43,283 bases of DNA from Ophryocystis elektroscirrha (Eukaryota; Apicomplexa; Conoidasida; Neogregarinorida; Ophryocystidae), in NCBI GenBank assembly GCA_030141585.1, contig JAQIFP010000015.1:46255-89537 (forward strand). Reading direction: 5' to 3'. Below are positions 34,101-43,283 of this stretch, one piece after another. The position numbers and the translations under genes were made by a program. Numbering within the stretch: position 1 is the first letter of the stretch; every line of letters begins with the position of its first letter. The notes below the pieces were generated by a model. It was not told the DNA's origin, did not search any database, and was given only the letters and a program-made list of their open reading frames with translations.

Positions 34101-36075
34101 CCAAGGAGATGTTGGTTATTATGAACAGTATAAAGTTGGGCCTATAGAAAATCCTAATGAAATGACTTATGTTAAATTGTCTCGTTCAGTGGAAACGGCT
34201 TGTGCAGGTTATAATCCTCAAGGAGTGTTTGGAAGAAGTTTTTTTTCAACTAAGTTTGACAACAAAGACTTGACTTCTTTCTTCAGTAATTTCTATGGGT
34301 TATCATATGACTTGAGCGATTGCCAAAGAAAAAATAGTTGTGTTAAACTGGGTCCGGTATTAATCGAGGATGACATATCGACACATTCGGATATGATTCG
34401 AGTTTGGATAGGTTTTACAGGGCCACAAAACCAAAAACTTTCATTCTATATTGTATATGAAACAAAAGTTTCCAATATGTCTGATGAGAAAAAAAAAATT
34501 TTGTCATACGTTCAACAAATAATCGAGCTTGACAACCTTCAAATTTTTGATTCGATGGAATTGCATGGGTTTTGGTTTGAGGACAAATTTTACGAATCTT
34601 TAGAATCAATTTTTAAGAACATAGGTAAAAGTCTTAATTCTTCAAGAAGACAATTGCAACCTGGAACACCAAGAAGTCCATTTGTTGGTGCTTCTGGTAC
34701 TGCTGGTCCTTTACCACGACGAGAAAAGCGTAGAAAAGATTTAGAATACAAAGCGCCTCCTGAACATGTAGAGCCTCAAGGAAAAAGATTTTCCGTTGAA
34801 GCTTGTTATACTCAAGAGGAATATACAATAAAATACCTTGGCTGGTCAATGACAATTAACAATGATAGAGATACTGCTCTCAAAATTTACAATTTAAGGT
34901 TTCTTGATAAAAGGGTTGCGTTTGAGGTTGGGCTAATGGAAGCTTTAGCTCATTATACTATTTCTGAAAGAAATTGGTATTTTTTGGATAGTTGGTATGG
35001 GGGTTTAGGATCTGCTGCTAGAAAAGTGCATAAAGGTATAGAATGTCCTAAAACAGGAGTGTCACTTTTTTTTGACGGTTCTCTTTGTGTATTTGAACAA
35101 GATATGGCTCGACCGATTCGTGCTCATTGGAAATCCGGTGAAATCCGAGACGGAGCACCTCATTTAGCTTTAGTATTTCGACAAATGTTAACAGTTAGCA
35201 ACTACGATTATATAACTGATTATGTGTTTCATGCAACAGGAATGTTTCAATCTAGTATATCATTCACTGGTGAGCTGTATGCTGGAATTGAAGTTCCTTG
35301 GTATTCAGCAAGACAAAAAGATTACGGAGTTCAAGTAACGGGAGCAATGCGTTTTGCTGCTCTTCATACACACATGGCAATTTGGAAAATTGATTTGGAC
35401 GTAGGACCTGGAAATAATTGGCAGAATAATTCAGTACTGATAACTGAGGTTATACCAGATGAAAAACGTTATGGTGCTCTCAAATTGAAAAGAAACATAG
35501 TTCAAAATGAATCTGAAGCTGCATATTTTGGAAATGATACTCGTCCAATCGCATATACTATTGTAGATGAAAAAAGCCAAACATATGGCAATCTAGGCGG
35601 ATATCAAATTATTCCAAATCACGGTATAAATCCATTTCATCATGATTTTGAGTTATACCAAGGCCCAGCTGCTTGGGCAAAATATAGAATAGCTGCTTCT
35701 GTTTATAAAGCTGGTGAACTTGATTCCACACTACCTAGAGATAATAAATTTGCAGACAAACCTGCTGTGTCTTTAGACAGATATATTCAAAAGGATGAAA
35801 GAATAAGAAACTCTGACATAGTTACCTGGGTCTCAGACGGTATATTTCACATTCCAATAATTGAAGACATGCCCTTAACGATTCCCATTGGAAATACATT
35901 GGGATGGTTGGTTAAACCTTCTAACTTACATCTAGAAGATCCTTCAATGGATTTGCATAATTCAATGGGTGGTGGTGCTCAAGACCCTGGAACTTGTGCT
36001 GTTGTTAGACCAGAAATCGGAGAAGTTGAGCCTACTTTGCAAGGAGCATGGAAAAGAGTTATTTTGCCCCCTTAA
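31185..36075 (+). CDS. Secreted MAM-domain / copper amine oxidase multidomain protein
   Basis: This is a copper- and topaquinone-dependent amine oxidase with a large secreted N-terminal extension. Exon 1 (31185-31413) encodes signal peptide MILLFLLYNIVVFHLLATAD. A 34-nt intron then leads to exon 2 (31448-36075), for 1618 residues in all. Domains: a novel N-terminal region; a MAM domain at about 215-404 (FQCDFES ... IAIDDIDISIGKC); a small LEDTFGDGWNG module at about 483; three or four Cys-containing FnIII-like repeats to about 890; and amine oxidase N-domains from HPLTPNEEL (902). The catalytic barrel has Asp1257 (FLDSWYGGLGSA), cofactor Tyr1329 (TVSNYDY) and copper ligands His1383, His1385 (HTHMAIWKIDLDV) and His1544 (FHIPIIEDMP). 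All catalytic residues are present. There is no membrane anchor. The substrate is unknown; oxidation of protein lysines or polyamines is possible. Confidence 0.93.
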
Positions 36076-37082
36076 TTTGTGATTTGTGAAATATTAATTT
36101 TAATACTTTGTGCAACTTCATCATGTTTGTTTCAAATGACATGATAACGCTTGAAAATAAACTATATTATAATAGTATACTTATCGATATAAGTGTAAAT
36201 TGAGCATATTATATGATTTTATTTGATTGTACAACAATCCTATAAATTGGAATTTACTAGTTTTGATCTCAATTTTCTGGGTTGATAATGTACGTAACTT
36301 GAATATCTTGAATTATTAAGATATAGTTGAACATAAACGAACTCCGGACATTGTTATGAGTTTTGGTATTGTATAATTAACTTTTATACTAAATAATTTG
36401 AGCTTTAATTTAATTTAAAGCTTTAATTTAATTTAGGTTAGGGTTCAAAGTTTGAGAGTTTAAAGTTCAAGGCTTTAAGGTTTAAGGTTTTAAGGTTTAG
36501 GGTTTTAGAATTAAGGTTTATCGTTGAGATATCAACATGCAACTAATTAAGGTTGTCATTAGCTTTTTATTCAAGTTCTATATGAAAATTATTAGTTTAT
36601 TATTTTAGTATAAATATTCATCTAGAACTAAGGAATCCTTCTGAATTGATTGCTACCACTAATTACTGCACTTTATGATTTTTCATAAATACATCATCAA
36701 ACTGCCCATTTTACTGCTTTAGTTAACAGACATTTTTGTTATTCAAGTTCTATGTTATAGTCATACATAGCTATACCATAATTGAATCTTTATTGATTTT
36801 TTCTAAGCCCAATGCTAAGCCACATTTATCAAAATTTAAATTGATGAGCTCTAAACCATTACCGTTTAAACTGTAACCTTCCAGATTATGTGGTAATATC
36901 TAAGAGATATTTTTTCTGTTAAAATTTTCATTTAAAGATAAATCAATCAACATATTCAAACCTGAATTTTTTATGTATATAAGCAATTTTTGTTTTAGCT
37001 TTAAATATAATTTATCATTGTTTTATGTAATAATTATAAATTAAATATTTGCACGTGAAAACTTGTAAACTTTAAAAGTATT
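36076..37082. other. Intergenic region with telomere-like repeats
   Basis: About 1 kb lies between the amine oxidase and the mucin-like gene. Apart from the degenerate telomere-like array I see no exon, tRNA or other RNA gene. Confidence 0.5.
36402..36520 (+). repeat. Degenerate interstitial telomere-like array
   Basis: A doubled GCTTTAATTTAATTTA unit leads into TTTAGGTTAGGG, then several TTTAAGG and TTTTAAGG units, TTTAGGG, and TTTTAGAATTAAGG. The G-rich pattern on this strand is a decayed version of TTTAGGG, the telomere repeat of apicomplexans. It is interior to the window, with genes on both sides. Confidence 0.65.
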
Positions 37083-37803
37083 ATGAACTACTTAAGTTTG
37101 TTTTTAATTATACTCCTTTCAAAATTCAATTACATATTAACAGGTGGATGTTCTGGAAGAGGCTGCTTAGGGCCCTTCTTCGAAGGCACTACTACAACAA
37201 CGACGCCAACAACAAGACCCACAACAACGACTACTGCAACGACAGAAACTATACCCATAGTTGAAAATTTTATCCCAGTGTTTTTAACCATTACCGCAAC
37301 TGCCGGTATTGCTATTATAGCTTTAGGATTAGGTTCTGGAATATACATTTACTACAGAAACAACAAAAAAAATCCGTAAGTAAATTATATACTTAATCAA
37401 AAGAAATACACCAAAACAAAAATTACATACTTTGCTATACAGTGATACTCTTACTAGCCATATATAACTATACATACTATTCTATATACGCTTAATGTTT
37501 AACATGAATTAATGTGGATAATTCTTATGATTCCACATAAAACTTCAATAAAAGTTAATATATGATTAATTTTAAAGCTGAAATTCTTGATAACAAAAAT
37601 TAGAAAAAAAAAACCTCTTAATAGAAACAATGTTGAGCTTAATATTTTTGAAGTCAACTCAATATATTATATCAAATTAGATACGTCATTTTTATTTTGA
37701 TTTCAAAACTTTATATAAATTACTTACTCGTCTGTGCAGGGAAATCGTTGATGAAGTCCCTAATAGATTTCAAGACGTCGAAATAAACGGCGCTTTTGCT
37801 TAA
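37083..37803 (+). CDS. Small mucin-like type I membrane glycoprotein
   Basis: I do not recognise an orthologue, but the architecture is clear. A signal peptide (MNYLSLFLIILLSKFNYILT) is followed by a short Cys-containing head (GGCSGRGCLGP). Next come a Thr-rich tract with Pro spacers (about residues 36-57), a strong O-glycosylation candidate, and one transmembrane helix (FLTITATAGIAIIALGLGSG). The cytosolic side starts YYRNNKKNP. A 364-nt intron (37376-37739), about ten times longer than usual here, separates this from a final exon at 37740-37803 encoding EIVDEVPNRFQDVEINGAFA. Splicing keeps frame, giving about 120 residues. A small surface mucin fits. The exon 2 junction is inferred from frame and GT-AG signals. 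Confidence 0.72.
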
Positions 37804-40800
37804 GCTTATATTCAACTGCTTTTATTCTTTTTTTTTTTTTTAAATTCATAAATTCTATTTTCTTTTATGTGTAACAAGCTCAATTATTTTTTAGCATTTT
37901 AAACTTAAACTTTAATCTATAAATCATCGCATAGCAAACATTGTTTTTTTTAAGCTTAATCTGAGTTTATAATCATCTGACACTAAACATTTTCAATGAA
38001 GAACTAAAAGTCGCTTGCTTTGCATTACTTATTTCTAATTGTAACTATTGATTTCCTGCAAAATGAAATAAATTTTATTAATTACTTGTATATTTATTTT
38101 TCAGATAGCTGTAATATGATAGATGGATTTTGTTTTGGCACGGATATACATCAATTGAACTGTTTTGTATAGCTTCTTTGCAAAAACAGCAGCAGCTGTT
38201 GTGGCTAATAATGCTATCTATTAATTTTCAGAAAACTTATAACATTTATGAATTGATTATCCATTTTGCAACTTGATGATACAAGTTAGAACCAATTCAT
38301 TCGCTTGAATTGGCTCTAACTTTAATCTTAAATTACTCTTAAAAAAAAGAGTTTGAGCCGAGAGTTTCTTAAGACAATGACTGCCTATCAATGGCTCTAA
38401 AAATATTCATCTAAAAATTAGTATATAGTATTATCATTATTTTTCAAGCGTATATTCGATAAAACAACACAGTCAATTAACTTCACTAGTTTTTTCAATT
38501 ACCAATTTCACTAAGTATTAAAATACCTCAAAATAATTAAATCTATTGTAACACTTCGTGACATGAGATATTTGGGAGAACTACAGTACACAATTACAAC
38601 TTTTGACACCAAAACTTTTAAGGACTATGATACATTAATTATAAATAAAATGGTTTCCAAATATAAATTGAATACAGAATTTATTTTAAATGTAACATTT
38701 TTAAAACTGAAATTACGGTTATAAGCATTGTAGCTGCATATTTTCATTGAAACTTACAGGCTGTGTTATTTTTAATATTTGGTAACCCAAAAATTTCATT
38801 AACTCTTGCGTAATTTCTTTTTTGAATCTCCAATTTATCAATTTTCATTTCTTTTACATAAGATCAAAATTATTAATTTGATTGTTACAATTTAAAAAAA
38901 TTTATTCCTCATAAACAAAATGATTTTTTATTACCCTTCATTGATAATTTTATTTCAGAGAAAATGTTTGAAAAAATTCTGCAAACATCTTCTACACAAA
39001 AACTTTGTGTCTAATCTCAGGTGCTCAAAAGAAATTTAAATGATATATACAAACAGATAAATTTTATAAACAAAATATGTTTCGATTATTTGTTTGTTAG
39101 AAACATTTATGTTATTATAATTGCACTAGTAAAATTTTGTTAACTGACCAATTCGCTGGAATTCATGCAAGTTCTGTACATGTCTGAATTTATTTTCAAG
39201 AAACCGCTAATTCATATTTCTAAATATATTGAATTTAATTTTGGTCGTTTAGCTTTCAACTATTTTCTTTTTTGACGCATTAACAAACTTCCAAGAACTA
39301 TAGTTATGACTAATGCGTTCTTAGCAATTTTATTTGAAGTATTTAATTTAACTTGTCAATTATAACTATAATAGTTTTAAAGAGATTTTAACGCATAGAC
39401 TGAGTAAGCTAAAAACTAAGTGGATTAAAGTAAATTCGTCTTTAAGACCGCTCTAAGAATCGTTGAAAAATTATAGTTTCATTAACGGTTTTCCCAACAA
39501 TTGTTTAAAGCAGCCTTTGCAATCCAAAATTTCATGTATTCCACAAACTTGAGTTTACACTTATTTTTATAAATTATCGGTATAAAAGGTCAAACCTTCA
39601 GCAGGAATTTCGGTTTTATTGACGTTATAACTTCTAGCTTTCAATTGCCGCACCAGTTCATATTGATTACAATTCATATATATATTGTTGGTTCGAAGCA
39701 AATACAAGTATTTCAGGCATTTTCTTATAGCTGGTAGTAATCAGTGATAAGTATTGAATTTATTTCTCTTAGTGAAAACCATTTTTTTTCTAAGGATACT
39801 TCAGCATTAATGATTTCGTGTTTTCGATTTAAATTGAAACATAATAATCGCGTTGTGTGAGGAGTCTTATTAATGGATTTCACTCGCAGATTTGTCGACA
39901 ATTCCAATAGATAAGAAATAATACGTTTAATTTAAACACAATTTTTATTTTGTGTAACAATATAAGTCAAGTTTTATATTGTTAGAATAATTTGAAAATC
40001 TTTCATATATATAAAATTTCAAATAATAGGATCTATTAGTGTCTGCAATATAAAATAGACCGTTATCGCTTCTTTAAGGCATTAAAATTAACATCTCAGT
40101 AAACGCTAATGATGTAAAATTTAGATTTCAAAATACTGCTAAAAGATTGAAGTGTTGTGATTTGAAACAATTGTAATATTTTAATTAACTCAAAATCTTT
40201 GCTTTTTTCAGTAAAGTGTCCAGCTATTACATATATAGCGTCAGCCAACACGACTAGATATGTTATTTCATAAGAAATATTTTTTTTCAGAATCTTCTTC
40301 ATATAATTTTTATGTGAATGATTTACTTACTGAGCTTTTCAAAAAAAATTATACTCTTTAATTGATAACTATTTTTAGGTAAAATACTAAAATGTATAAT
40401 CCACTTGAGCTGCCTAATTAATTAATCGATAGTTGAAATTTTACCCATAATACAATCTACTTGACTTTGAAATAATTTGTTATTTTCCCAATTTAAACAA
40501 GTTATCAAATAAAATTTTTGGCAGAGCAATCAGATCAAGTAATTTTGATGTCAAGTTAATTAAACTAAAGAAAAAAATTACATAAAAATAAAATACCAAA
40601 GTTTTCCAGCTTTCACTAATAAATTACAGCATTTAAAGTTAAGTAAACTGTGTGATTCACCAGATATTCTGGTAATAAAATTTTAATTTTAGTTGTTAAT
40701 TCCAAAAATGATTATTGGAGAAGCCAATATAACACTTTGAAACACAAATTCATCTTCAAAAATTATATTTGGAGATAGATTGATTTGAGATCAAATATTG

Positions 40801-41019
40801 TACATGTTATTTGATAAGTATAATTGGTCTGTCATTTGGAGCTAAATAAGCTCTTTTTTGAAATAATACGGAATTCTTTTCAAGAATAAAGCTGGTGTTT
40901 TGCGGGAGAACAAGATTTTATATAATCAAAACTATTCTTTAATGAAAATATTTTTCTTCCATTTTTCAAATTTAGACATTTCAAAACATTTATAGAACTG
41001 TGTCTATTTATGAAAAACA
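37804..41019. other. Gene-poor 3.2-kb stretch
   Basis: This is the longest stretch in the window without a supportable gene. Only short open frames occur (for example 38563-38724 plus, and 39551-39907 and 40096-40302 minus), none with a recognisable domain. It contains a strong hairpin at 38284-38321 and a weaker inverted repeat (ACGCATTA/TAATGCGT) around 39275-39316. Very short introns could hide a spliced gene, especially on the minus strand at 39551-39907, where two polar frames lie close together. Confidence 0.5.
38284..38321. other. Perfect-length hairpin (16-bp stem, 6-nt loop)
   Basis: AGTTAGAACCAATTCA and TGAATTGGCTCTAACT are reverse complements except for one A-C pair, separated by the hexanucleotide TTCGCT. 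The element lies in a gene-free region. Its length and near-perfect pairing are beyond what the AT-rich background normally gives. It could be a structured RNA, a cruciform, or the remnant of an inverted-repeat element. Confidence 0.75.
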
Positions 41020-42219
41020 TTATGTCAAACTCTTTAAACCTGCTATCATGAGTAAGGGCCTAATCAACAAATTAAGCTCGCACTTTCTTATACATTTATT
41101 CAGTACATTTAAAAAATTTAGATGTTGGATTGATTCGGGAAGTTGAACTGGCAATGCCTTAAATGGTTTTAAGGGATTTATATGATGGCTGATACTCAGC
41201 GTATATAATAACTCAACAAATAAGAATTCTTCAGCTGGTACTTCAAATACAATTCTGCTATCTGGAGATAACTTTTCTACTATATCGTCAAAAATGATAG
41301 AATAATTAAGAAAGTTACAATGCAACATCGAATAGATGTAACCCAAAAAAATTTTAAATGAGAGATGAAGGTTAGCCGACTCAGTAATATATTGAATTAC
41401 AGATTGGTAATAAAATCTCATCAGTTTTAAGCATATGGTTGCTTGCTGACTAAAGTTCTTCGGATTTGGTTTGAATGGAATATTAACCAAGTGCGTGTAA
41501 ATATTTTTTTTTTGACTCTTGATTTCAAATGGCCTTGTTTCAATTGCATCATAACAAGAAGAGAATGCAATGTTTTTACTCAAATCAACGTATTTCTTTA
41601 ATTTATTTTCATAGAAGTATAGTGTATCTTTGGTTTGATCTCTTCTGTCTACAGATAATATCGAATTAGATTTTAGTTTGCATGATTGTGAAGCTGTTAT
41701 TCCCCATGGTATTACAAGATCTAAAGATAATATTGGACTTTTTATAACTTCAATTAAATTTTGAAATCCTGATATTGATTTTGCATTCTGAATAACTAAT
41801 CTAGTGCAGAATTCCCAAAGAATACTAGGGAGAATTGATTTCAATAATAAATTTATACACAATGAAATACAGTCATAATAATGGCATGATTCAATTAGAG
41901 AATCTTGAAATAAAAAATCTCTCTTTTTTCCACTCAGATTGGCGCTAGCAATCAATTTTACAGGGAAATTAAAAAAAAAAGGATCATTTGAAGAACCCTC
42001 AGTTGTGTGGATGATGTAAATTATGAAAATAAAAAAAGCATTGTCGTTTAAAAGACGCTTCAATAGGTTTAAATAATCAACAATGTTGGAATCTTTCTTA
42101 GAATCGCTTATAAAATTTTTTACCGTATTTTCAACAGAAGTGAGCTCCAAATTTAGAACCTTAAGCTGCGAATTTTTTGACATCTGAACAACATACAATA
42201 ACCAGCTGGAACCAAACAT
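41020..42219 (-). CDS. Intronless 399-residue protein of unknown function
   Basis: The frame is open for 1.2 kb, far beyond chance in this AT-rich DNA. The start at 42219 (MFGSSWLLYVVQMSKNSQLK) is favoured because an in-frame TAA lies three codons upstream, with no AG acceptor between. A Met at residue 13 could serve instead if a 29-nt GT-AG intron (GTTCCAG...TTCAG) lies in the leader. The protein is rich in Leu, Ile, Phe and Ser and looks all-helical, without a signal peptide or obvious transmembrane helices. Landmarks are ISLCINLLLKSILPSILWEF, SFKIFLGYIYSMLHC and IVFEVPAEEFLFVELLYTL. A helical-repeat scaffold is possible. I cannot name a family. Confidence 0.7.
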   Translation of the reverse strand: MFGSSWLLYVVQMSKNSQLKVLNLELTSVENTVKNFISDSKKDSNIVDYLNLLKRLLNDNAFFIFIIYIIHTTEGSSNDPFFFNFPVKLIASANLSGKKRDFLFQDSLIESCHYYDCISLCINLLLKSILPSILWEFCTRLVIQNAKSISGFQNLIEVIKSPILSLDLVIPWGITASQSCKLKSNSILSVDRRDQTKDTLYFYENKLKKYVDLSKNIAFSSCYDAIETRPFEIKSQKKNIYTHLVNIPFKPNPKNFSQQATICLKLMRFYYQSVIQYITESANLHLSFKIFLGYIYSMLHCNFLNYSIIFDDIVEKLSPDSRIVFEVPAEEFLFVELLYTLSISHHINPLKPFKALPVQLPESIQHLNFLNVLNKCIRKCELNLLIRPLLMIAGLKSLT

Positions 42220-42953
42220 CACGTATTAAAAGGTTCTTTGAAACACAAGTCCTGAATTTTCATAATGTTGATACTTATAATTATAAATGCAACTAAGTAA
42301 TAAATATAATTTTGTCAACTGTTAGATTACACATTTCAGATTTAATTTTTTGGCAAGTATAAATAAAATTATGTTAATTACTAATTTTTTTTCAGATAAA
42401 CATAAAAAATTATTTTCTTAAAAGTTTGTTGATAATATTTTGATTAGATTATGAGTGATAACGTTAAATCAAATTTAAAAGAGAAAATTACGTAGAAACT
42501 TTATACAAAACTTCGACTAAAACAAGAACCGTGGTTTTACCCTCAGATGTCAATATAAGTGATAAAAGGTTAAAAAAAAAGGTAGTTGTGGCAGAAAAAA
42601 GAAGATGGAAAATATCCCATATGGCCAAAAAACAGAATTTTTGAATGTGACGTGGACAAAAATTTGTTAGAAAATAATGCAAAAGTTCACTCTCATTATT
42701 CAGTAATTGTCTGCTCATAAATAAATTAAGTGTAGGTGTATCCAAACTATTGTAATGATGGACTTAATTGTAATTTCATGCGTGGAAGGTTAACACAAAA
42801 TATAATTCTTTAAAAAAAAGACTGTTGATTTTAACTAGTATTTATATTTATAAACTTTTTGAAGCTGTTTTATATAAACACAAGAATCTAGTTTTTAATA
42901 GCTATGAAATTTTAATATAAGTAAAAAAAGATTAATTAATTGAAAAAAACAAA
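42220..42953. other. Intergenic region with a possible exon at 42488-42745 (minus)
   Basis: A minus-strand frame at 42488-42745 reads MSRQLLNNESELLHYFLTNF, then IQKFCFLAIWDIFHLLF and LTSEGKTTVLVLVEVLYKVS. It lacks an ATG at its 5' end but has an AATAG acceptor there. It could be an isolated exon or chance; I could not join it to the gene on either side. Otherwise nothing is seen. Confidence 0.35.
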
Positions 42954-43283
42954 TCAACTTTCTATAGGATACAAATTAGCAAAATTTTTATTTATATCAA
43001 CTAAAGGCGTTTTATCATCATTGTTCTTTAAACTATTGCTCTCAACGTCATTGTATATAACTGTATTTGTTGAACTCGTTTGCTGTATTCCGTAATTTTC
43101 TGGTTTCTCATAAAATTTGGTTTTACTTGACTGCGGCACATTTTGGTCTTCGGTTTTTGTTAAGGAATAATTATTTTCGTAAAATTTAAAGCTGGAAATG
43201 TCACCCAGCCGATAAATTGTTGTTTTACAATTAAGTAATATCAACAATCCCAAAATAACAAGAAATATTTGCACTACTTTCAA
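42954..43283 (-). CDS. Small secreted or membrane-anchored protein, 5' end beyond window
   Basis: The frame is open to the right edge of the window, so the true start is not visible. The first residues in view, KVVQIFLVILGLLILLNC, are a hydrophobic segment that would serve as a signal peptide or single anchor. About 85 polar residues follow, rich in Asn, Ser, Thr and Lys (FKFYENNYSLTKTEDQ and TKFYEKPENYGIQQTSSTN), with no Cys after the hydrophobic segment and the end NKNFANLYPIES. No family is recognised. With the mucin-like gene it belongs to the lineage-specific, probably surface or exported proteins at this end. Confidence 0.55.
   Translation of the reverse strand: MKVVQIFLVILGLLILLNCKTTIYRLGDISSFKFYENNYSLTKTEDQNVPQSSKTKFYEKPENYGIQQTSSTNTVIYNDVESNSLKNNDDKTPLVDINKNFANLYPIES

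Noticed and set aside
38563..38724. Plus-strand 53-codon frame starting MRYLGELQYTITTFD
   Set aside because: The length is within what chance can give over a 3-kb stretch, with no domain, no clear splice partner and no supporting context.
39551..39907. Two polar minus-strand frames (39725-39907 and 39551-39661), possibly exons of one gene
   Set aside because: They read like coding sequence but have no recognisable domain, and I could not place a convincing splice junction between them.
40096..40302. Minus-strand 68-codon frame starting MKKILKKNISYE
   Set aside because: AT-rich chance frame with no domain and no connecting exons found.

Overview
The window is nuclear DNA from a very AT-rich, gene-dense unicellular eukaryote, most likely an apicomplexan or a close relative. 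The strongest lineage mark is a high-Mr thioredoxin reductase ending in a Cys-Gly-Gly-Gly-Lys-Cys-Gly tail, the C-terminal redox motif known from Plasmodium-type enzymes. An apicomplexan-like PKA regulatory subunit, a TGCATGCA promoter octamer of the ApiAP2 type, and a degenerate interstitial array related to TTTAGGG agree with this. A stand-alone type II thioesterase and a secreted multidomain MAM/copper amine oxidase point towards a gregarine- or Cryptosporidium-like lineage rather than a haemosporidian, but that placement is inference. Most genes are cut by GT-AG introns of only about 23-40 nt, so many coding regions look broken until spliced.

Layout from left to right: TFIIH subunit SSL1/GTF2H2 (+); a multi-exon gene with a weak Nup35-like C-terminus (-); PKA regulatory subunit (-); U-box E4 ubiquitin ligase UFD2/UBE4 (-); type II thioesterase (+); PP2A leucine carboxyl methyltransferase (-); thioredoxin reductase (-); AP-1 mu adaptin (+); TRAPPC4/Trs23 (-); ABHD13/BEM46-type hydrolase (+); a coiled-coil protein (-); an unrecognised multi-exon gene with a tRNA-guanine-transglycosylase-like tail (-); 14-3-3 (+); tRNA-Leu(CAA) (-); an unrecognised helical protein (-); a DHHC palmitoyltransferase (+); PRKRIP1-like splicing factor (-); a CENP-C homologue with CENP-C motif, cupin and a 15-bp pentapeptide array (+); a secreted 1618-residue MAM/copper amine oxidase (+); a small mucin-like membrane protein (+); a roughly 3.2-kb gene-poor stretch; an intronless unrecognised 399-residue protein (-); and the 3' part of a gene for a small secreted or anchored protein (-).

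The left 36 kb is housekeeping: transcription, signalling, protein turnover, Golgi/TGN traffic, redox and splicing, with intergenic gaps of tens to a few hundred bases. The right 7 kb is different: degenerate telomere-like repeats, a surface mucin-like gene with an unusually long intron, a gene desert with a strong hairpin, and lineage-specific proteins. I see no operons, mobile elements or CRISPR arrays. The most interesting items are the CENP-C homologue, with its actively expanding repeat and a Cys4 cluster, and the catalytically intact secreted copper amine oxidase.
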